DNA from: Pseudomonas putida
GTDB lineage: Bacteria > Pseudomonadota > Gammaproteobacteria > Pseudomonadales > Pseudomonadaceae
Length of the DNA: 64,000 nucleotides
Direction of reading: 5' to 3'
Assembly (NCBI RefSeq): GCF_028682475.1
Contig: NZ_JANHLE010000007.1
Coordinates: forward strand, 1 to 64,000
A model generated the notes under the pieces. That model was not told the DNA's origin. It did not search any database and saw nothing but the letters and a program-made list of their open reading frames with translations. Positions within the stretch are counted from its first letter, which is position 1. Every line of letters begins with the position of its first letter. Both the position numbers and the translations under genes were made by a program. Below are positions 60,446 through 64,000 of the stretch, piece after piece.

Positions 60446-61228
60446 TTACGCCTGCTCGGGAAGCAGGCTGACGGATGCATCCCAGAGTTGGCGCAAGCCC
60501 ATGGCCAAGGCGAACTGCTCCATGGCGATGAAGATACGCGCTGCCCCATGCTCGATGGCGAAGGCCTTTTCCTCCGGGCTCCAGGCTGGGAAGATCCAGG
60601 GTTTGCCGGCCGCGTTCGCTGCTTCAACGATCACGCCGATGTCGTCCCAGTCACCGGGCTGCTTCTTGTAGATGCCCCGGTTGCGGCGAATCGAAAGGTC
60701 GGTGGGGCCGATGAAAACGCCATCCACCATGGGCAAGGCAAGAATGCCGTCGATCTCTTCGAGTGCTTGTGCGTCTTCGATGATCGGATAGCAGCGCGTG
60801 TGGGTGTTCTGCTGCTCGATCCAGGCGTCTGCCGGGTAGGCGAACTGCGTCGTACGCCCTCCGGCGAGGCTACGGTCACCCAGCGGTGGCAGCTTGGCGT
60901 AGCCGCAGACGCGCCGGGCCTCGGCAACGCTACTGATATGCGGGATGACCACCGCATCGGCTCCGAAGTCCAGTGCCTGTTGCACTGCTTCACGGGTGGG
61001 GCCCAACACCTTGACGAATACCTCGAAGCCCAATGCCTTCAGAAACGGAATGAAGCTGTCGAGCGTGGCCAGATCGAAGATGCCGTGCTCCACGTCCAGA
61101 ATCGCAACCCGGTACCCAATGAGTTTTGCGATCTCCGCCATGCCGATGTTAGGCCCAGTGAACCAGAGCCCCAGATCTTCTTTACGCAGCTGCTTGGTCA
61201 ATTCATGACTCCTCTTGTTGTTATCCAT
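60446..61228 (-). CDS. HpcH/HpaI-family class II aldolase
   Basis: A 260-residue aldolase/citrate-lyase-type enzyme. The catalytic His49 lies in LDVEHG, the metal-binding Glu in PIIEDAQALEEID, and the pyruvate-binding segment in FIGPTDLSIR. Such enzymes cleave 4-hydroxy-2-oxo acids to pyruvate plus an aldehyde. Two starts compete: ATG at 61228, whose GAGG is only one base away, and TTG at 61201, with AAGAGGAG seven bases before it. The TTG start would place the operator fully in the leader. It is the first gene of the block, behind a good promoter. Confidence 0.92.
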   Translation of the reverse strand: MDNNKRSHELTKQLRKEDLGLWFTGPNIGMAEIAKLIGYRVAILDVEHGIFDLATLDSFIPFLKALGFEVFVKVLGPTREAVQQALDFGADAVVIPHISSVAEARRVCGYAKLPPLGDRSLAGGRTTQFAYPADAWIEQQNTHTRCYPIIEDAQALEEIDGILALPMVDGVFIGPTDLSIRRNRGIYKKQPGDWDDIGVIVEAANAAGKPWIFPAWSPEEKAFAIEHGAARIFIAMEQFALAMGLRQLWDASVSLLPEQA

Positions 61229-61232
61229 ACCT

Positions 61233-61244
61233 CATGTATACATG
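61233..61244 (-). promoter_or_regulatory. Candidate GntR operator, site 2
   Basis: CATGTATACATG is a perfect 12-bp palindrome centred on GTATAC, lying 16 bases downstream of the predicted -10 box, where a bound repressor would block transcription. Confidence 0.6.
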
Positions 61245-61259
61245 TGGTATTCATGAAGA

Positions 61260-61288
61260 ATGCTAGCGAGGTAGCCTGATGTCGTCAA
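61260..61288 (-). promoter_or_regulatory. Predicted sigma-70 promoter of the aldolase block
   Basis: Minus strand TTGACG - 17 bases - TAGCAT: five of six matches to the -35 box, four of six to the -10, ideal spacing. The rest of the 250-base gap 61229-61478 shows no gene. Confidence 0.65.
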
Positions 61289-61478
61289 GAGGATTGATTC
61301 ATGCTGGAGCGCCGCAGGTCGGCACAAGGAAATGCCACGCGCCAAAAGCAAAAAAACCAGCAAATGGCTGGGTTCTGTAGCCGCTGCCGTCATGCTGCGC
61401 TCGTGTGCAAAGCAGGGGCAAAAAGCCCGGGAGTACTCACGGACTCCCACGTTGCCATGCGCCAGCAGCTACGGGGTT

Positions 61479-63122
61479 TCAGATCGCCAGGGCCCGCTCG
61501 CGCAACTCGGTATTGAGGATGCGGTCGTTCTCGCTGTAGTCCATCGGACAGTCGATCACGTGAACACCGGGGTTGGAAATGCAATGATCAAGCAGCGGTA
61601 ACAGAGCCTCCGCGCTTTCCACCCGATGCCCGTTGGCACCATAGGCCTCGGCATATTTGACGAAGTCCGGGTTGCCGTAGTCCAGGCCGAAATCGGTGAA
61701 GCCCATGTTGGCCTGCTTCCAGCGGATCATCCCGTAACCGTCATCGCGCAGAATCAGTACAGTCAGGTTCATCTTCAACCGCACCGCGGTCTCCAGCTCC
61801 TGGCTGTTCATCATGAAACCACCGTCACCGCATACCGCCACTACCGGCCGGTCCGGGTACACTAGGTGCGCGGCCATCGCCGACGGTAGGCCCGCACCCA
61901 TGGTCGCCAAGGCGTTGTCCAGCAGCACAGTGTTCGGCTTATGCGCCTTGTAGTTGCGGGCGAACCAGATCTTGTAAATCCCGTTGTCCAGCGCCACGAT
62001 GCCCTCGGACGGCAGCGTGCGACGGATGTCGGCCACCAGCCGCTGCGGGTACACCGGGAAGCGGTCGTCGTCGGCACCTTCGGCGATCTGCACTTCGTTG
62101 GCTTCGCGAATCGCCATCAGCCGGGTGAAGTCCCAGTGCGCAGTGTCACCCAGGCCCTCGGCGATCTGCCAGACCGCGTTGGCGATGTCGCCGATCACTT
62201 CGATCTGCGGGAAGTACACGGCATCGACTTCGGCGGAACGGAAGTTGATGTGGATGACTTCGGTACCACCATGGACCATGAAGAACGGCGGCTTCTCAAT
62301 CACGTCGTGGCCGATGTTGACGATCAGGTCGGCGGCTTCGACGGCACGGTGGACGAAATCACCGGAGGACAATGCGGCATTGCCCAGGAAGCGCGGGTTG
62401 CGTTCGTCGACCACGCCCTTGCCCAGCTGGGTGGTGACGAAGGGAATACCGGTCTGGTCGATCAGCTGCTTGAGGACCTTGGCGGTCATCTTGCGGTTGG
62501 CGCCGGCGCCGATCACCAGGATCGGGCTACGGGCGGCGCGCAGCTTCATGACCGCCGCCTCGATGGCGACGTGCTCGGCCAGTGGTCGACGGTGCAGGCT
62601 TGGCGGTATCGGCAAGGCATCGGTCTGCTCGGCGGCAATGTCTTCCGGCAGCTCCAGGTGCACCGCGCCCGGTTTTTCCTCTTCCGCCAAGCGGAACGCT
62701 TCACGCATGCGCGACGGGATGTTGTCGGCGGACGCGAACTGGTGGGTGTACTTGGTGATGGGGTCCATCATGCCGCACACGTCGATGATCTGGAACCGGC
62801 CCTGCTTGGACTTCTTGATCGGTTTCTGCCCGGTGATCATCAACATCGGCATGCCACCCAGATAGGCGTAGGCCCCAGCGGTCACCAGGTTGGTCGCGCC
62901 TGGGCCCAGGGTCGACAGGCTAACGCCGGTCTTGCCGGTCAGGCGGCCATAGGTGGCGGCCATGAAGCCGGCGGACTGCTCGTGACGGGTCAGGACCAGT
63001 TTGATCTGCGACTTGCGCAGCGATTCGAGCAAATCGAGGTTTTCTTCACCAGGGATGCCGAACACATACTCGACCCCTTCGTTTTCCAGGCATTGCACAA
63101 CGACATCGGCGGCCTTGGCCAT
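61479..63122 (-). CDS. Acetolactate-synthase-type ThDP enzyme, large subunit
   Basis: A 547-residue thiamine-diphosphate enzyme. The activating Glu48 is in TRHEQSAGFMAA. The ThDP/Mg motif is GDGGFMMNSQELETA with the downstream RDDGYGMIRW, the pattern of catabolic acetolactate synthase. No small regulatory subunit is adjacent, as for AlsS-type enzymes. It likely condenses two pyruvates, perhaps those released by the neighbouring aldolase; another 2-oxo acid cannot be excluded. The ATG at 63122 has AGGTGATAAG upstream; an in-frame GTG four codons earlier is weaker. Confidence 0.92.
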   Translation of the reverse strand: MAKAADVVVQCLENEGVEYVFGIPGEENLDLLESLRKSQIKLVLTRHEQSAGFMAATYGRLTGKTGVSLSTLGPGATNLVTAGAYAYLGGMPMLMITGQKPIKKSKQGRFQIIDVCGMMDPITKYTHQFASADNIPSRMREAFRLAEEEKPGAVHLELPEDIAAEQTDALPIPPSLHRRPLAEHVAIEAAVMKLRAARSPILVIGAGANRKMTAKVLKQLIDQTGIPFVTTQLGKGVVDERNPRFLGNAALSSGDFVHRAVEAADLIVNIGHDVIEKPPFFMVHGGTEVIHINFRSAEVDAVYFPQIEVIGDIANAVWQIAEGLGDTAHWDFTRLMAIREANEVQIAEGADDDRFPVYPQRLVADIRRTLPSEGIVALDNGIYKIWFARNYKAHKPNTVLLDNALATMGAGLPSAMAAHLVYPDRPVVAVCGDGGFMMNSQELETAVRLKMNLTVLILRDDGYGMIRWKQANMGFTDFGLDYGNPDFVKYAEAYGANGHRVESAEALLPLLDHCISNPGVHVIDCPMDYSENDRILNTELRERALAI

Positions 63123-63240
63123 TTTGCTTATCACCTATAATTTATTTGACTGCAATGCATAAGCTGCAAGTGGACTTAGCCACTCAGCGACTACTATCCA
63201 GGACCCGATTTGAATAGGGCCCTAGTGAGGATTGGTGAAA

Positions 63241-64000
63241 TCAGAAGTTGTACTGGTAATTGAAGTACAGCCGGTCAGCATTATGGGTCAGGATACCTGC
63301 GGGGCCACGGCTTGCGGTAAATCGCGTAATACCATCAGGTGAACCCTGGGTCTCGAATTCTTCGTGCAACCAAATAGCACTGAAACCTTTGAGATACCCT
63401 TGGAATGCATATTGCAATACGGTCTGAAGGTCGTTACGCGAGAAACCGTTGTAGCCTGCTGCATGGGTGGACATTGCATAATAGGTATCAAACGTGAGGC
63501 CCGGCATGCCAAGCCCTGCGAAATTCACACCCGCGCTGACCTTGTACATCTCTTCATTTTTCAAACCAAAGTAGTAAAACGCTTTGGCACTGCTATCCCA
63601 CGTGCCATGATCCTTTGCAAAAAACAAACGATCGTAGTCATCACCCCAAACTTTGTTGTAGTTAAATCCGACATAGTAGGGCCCGGCACGGTACTTAACC
63701 GAAAGGTCCATGTAGCGCGCGTCATGGTTCTGTTCAGGCTCGTACAGGCCTTTCACACCACCATATTCAAACAACTTGCCGGCATCCTGCTGATTGCCGA
63801 CGGTTGCATAGACATCAATACCCCGGCCCGAGCCGAGATCAAAGGTGTGCTCGGCTTTTGCCATCGTTTCGCGCAAATAGTCGGCGGACTCTGCATATTC
63901 TGTACGCAGCGTGCTACCGACTGGCGTTTTCCAAGAAAGCGCATACAGTCGAAGATCATCGATTTTATCGCCGCGGAAGTTTGTCAGCTCATCCCCCCAG
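63241..64000 (-). CDS. OprD-family outer-membrane porin (partial)
   Basis: The C-terminal 252 residues of an OprD-type porin; the 5' part is beyond the window, since the frame is open to base 64000. Features are SVKYRAGPYYVGFNYNKV, GMPGLTFDTYYAMSTHA and the terminal RLYFNYQYNF, typical of OprD/OpdK channels for amino acids or aromatic acids. It lies 118 bases upstream of the acetolactate-synthase gene in the same direction and may bring in the block's substrate. Confidence 0.92.
   Translation of the reverse strand, partial: WGDELTNFRGDKIDDLRLYALSWKTPVGSTLRTEYAESADYLRETMAKAEHTFDLGSGRGIDVYATVGNQQDAGKLFEYGGVKGLYEPEQNHDARYMDLSVKYRAGPYYVGFNYNKVWGDDYDRLFFAKDHGTWDSSAKAFYYFGLKNEEMYKVSAGVNFAGLGMPGLTFDTYYAMSTHAAGYNGFSRNDLQTVLQYAFQGYLKGFSAIWLHEEFETQGSPDGITRFTASRGPAGILTHNADRLYFNYQYNF

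Noticed and set aside
61332..61601. 89-codon plus-strand frame in the gap after the acetolactate-synthase gene
   Set aside because: Basic, unstructured sequence with no ribosome-binding site that runs into the 3' end of the opposite gene.

Overview
The window looks like a chromosomal segment of a Pseudomonas of the P. putida group. The evidence is GC-rich coding sequence throughout, nine intergenic copies of the putida-type REP element (core GGGGCAAGCCCGCTCCCAC), and recognisable Pseudomonas genes (urease operon, metH, cti, nfuA, sohB, a CysI-type sulfite reductase with its DUF934 partner). No rRNA, tRNA, CRISPR array, intact insertion sequence or phage gene was seen.

Left part (0-16 kb): a TorF-type outer-membrane protein and a secreted YtcJ-like amidohydrolase share a 14-base leader motif, next to a LuxR regulator and an exported M14 carboxypeptidase-like protein. 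A cupin gene and an unusual papain-like peptidase fused to an alpha/beta-hydrolase follow. Then comes a complete minus-strand urease operon, ureD-A-B-C-E-J-F-G (catalytic plus accessory genes), and a quinone oxidoreductase with a LysR regulator.

Middle (16-46 kb): housekeeping and stress genes. These are nfuA (Fe-S carrier), cti (membrane fatty-acid isomerase), metH with a perfect MetR box upstream, two small membrane proteins, a sugar-binding-type periplasmic protein, cysI plus DUF934, a 1735-residue LRR/NEL ubiquitin-ligase-like protein, sohB, and a phosphatase/SCP2/kinase/SDR group that resembles hydroxy-acid catabolism. A redox-flavoured block follows (TlpA-like redoxin, DUF2790, a two-component system, a heme-type membrane protein, DoxX, a secreted cupin, an NAD(P)-binding protein), then two small envelope proteins, a broken StrB-like kinase remnant and an orphan class II-type PHA synthase.

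Right part (46-64 kb): accessory in character, with no REP element and stretches of more AT-rich sequence. It holds an orphan histidine kinase behind a sigma-54-like promoter, a class V aminotransferase, gene debris, and a long minus-strand block. That block reads HpaI-type aldolase, MFS transporter, nitrilase-family amidase, RraA-like protein, DUF1302, DUF1329, YCF48-like protein, MMPL/RND transporter, GntR regulator; upstream of it lie an acetolactate-synthase-type ThDP enzyme and a partial OprD porin cut by the window end. A GTATAC-centred site occurs both before the aldolase and before the GntR gene, so the regulator probably controls the block. I infer uptake and breakdown of an amide- or acid-containing hydrophobic compound ending in aldol cleavage to pyruvate; the substrate cannot be read from sequence.
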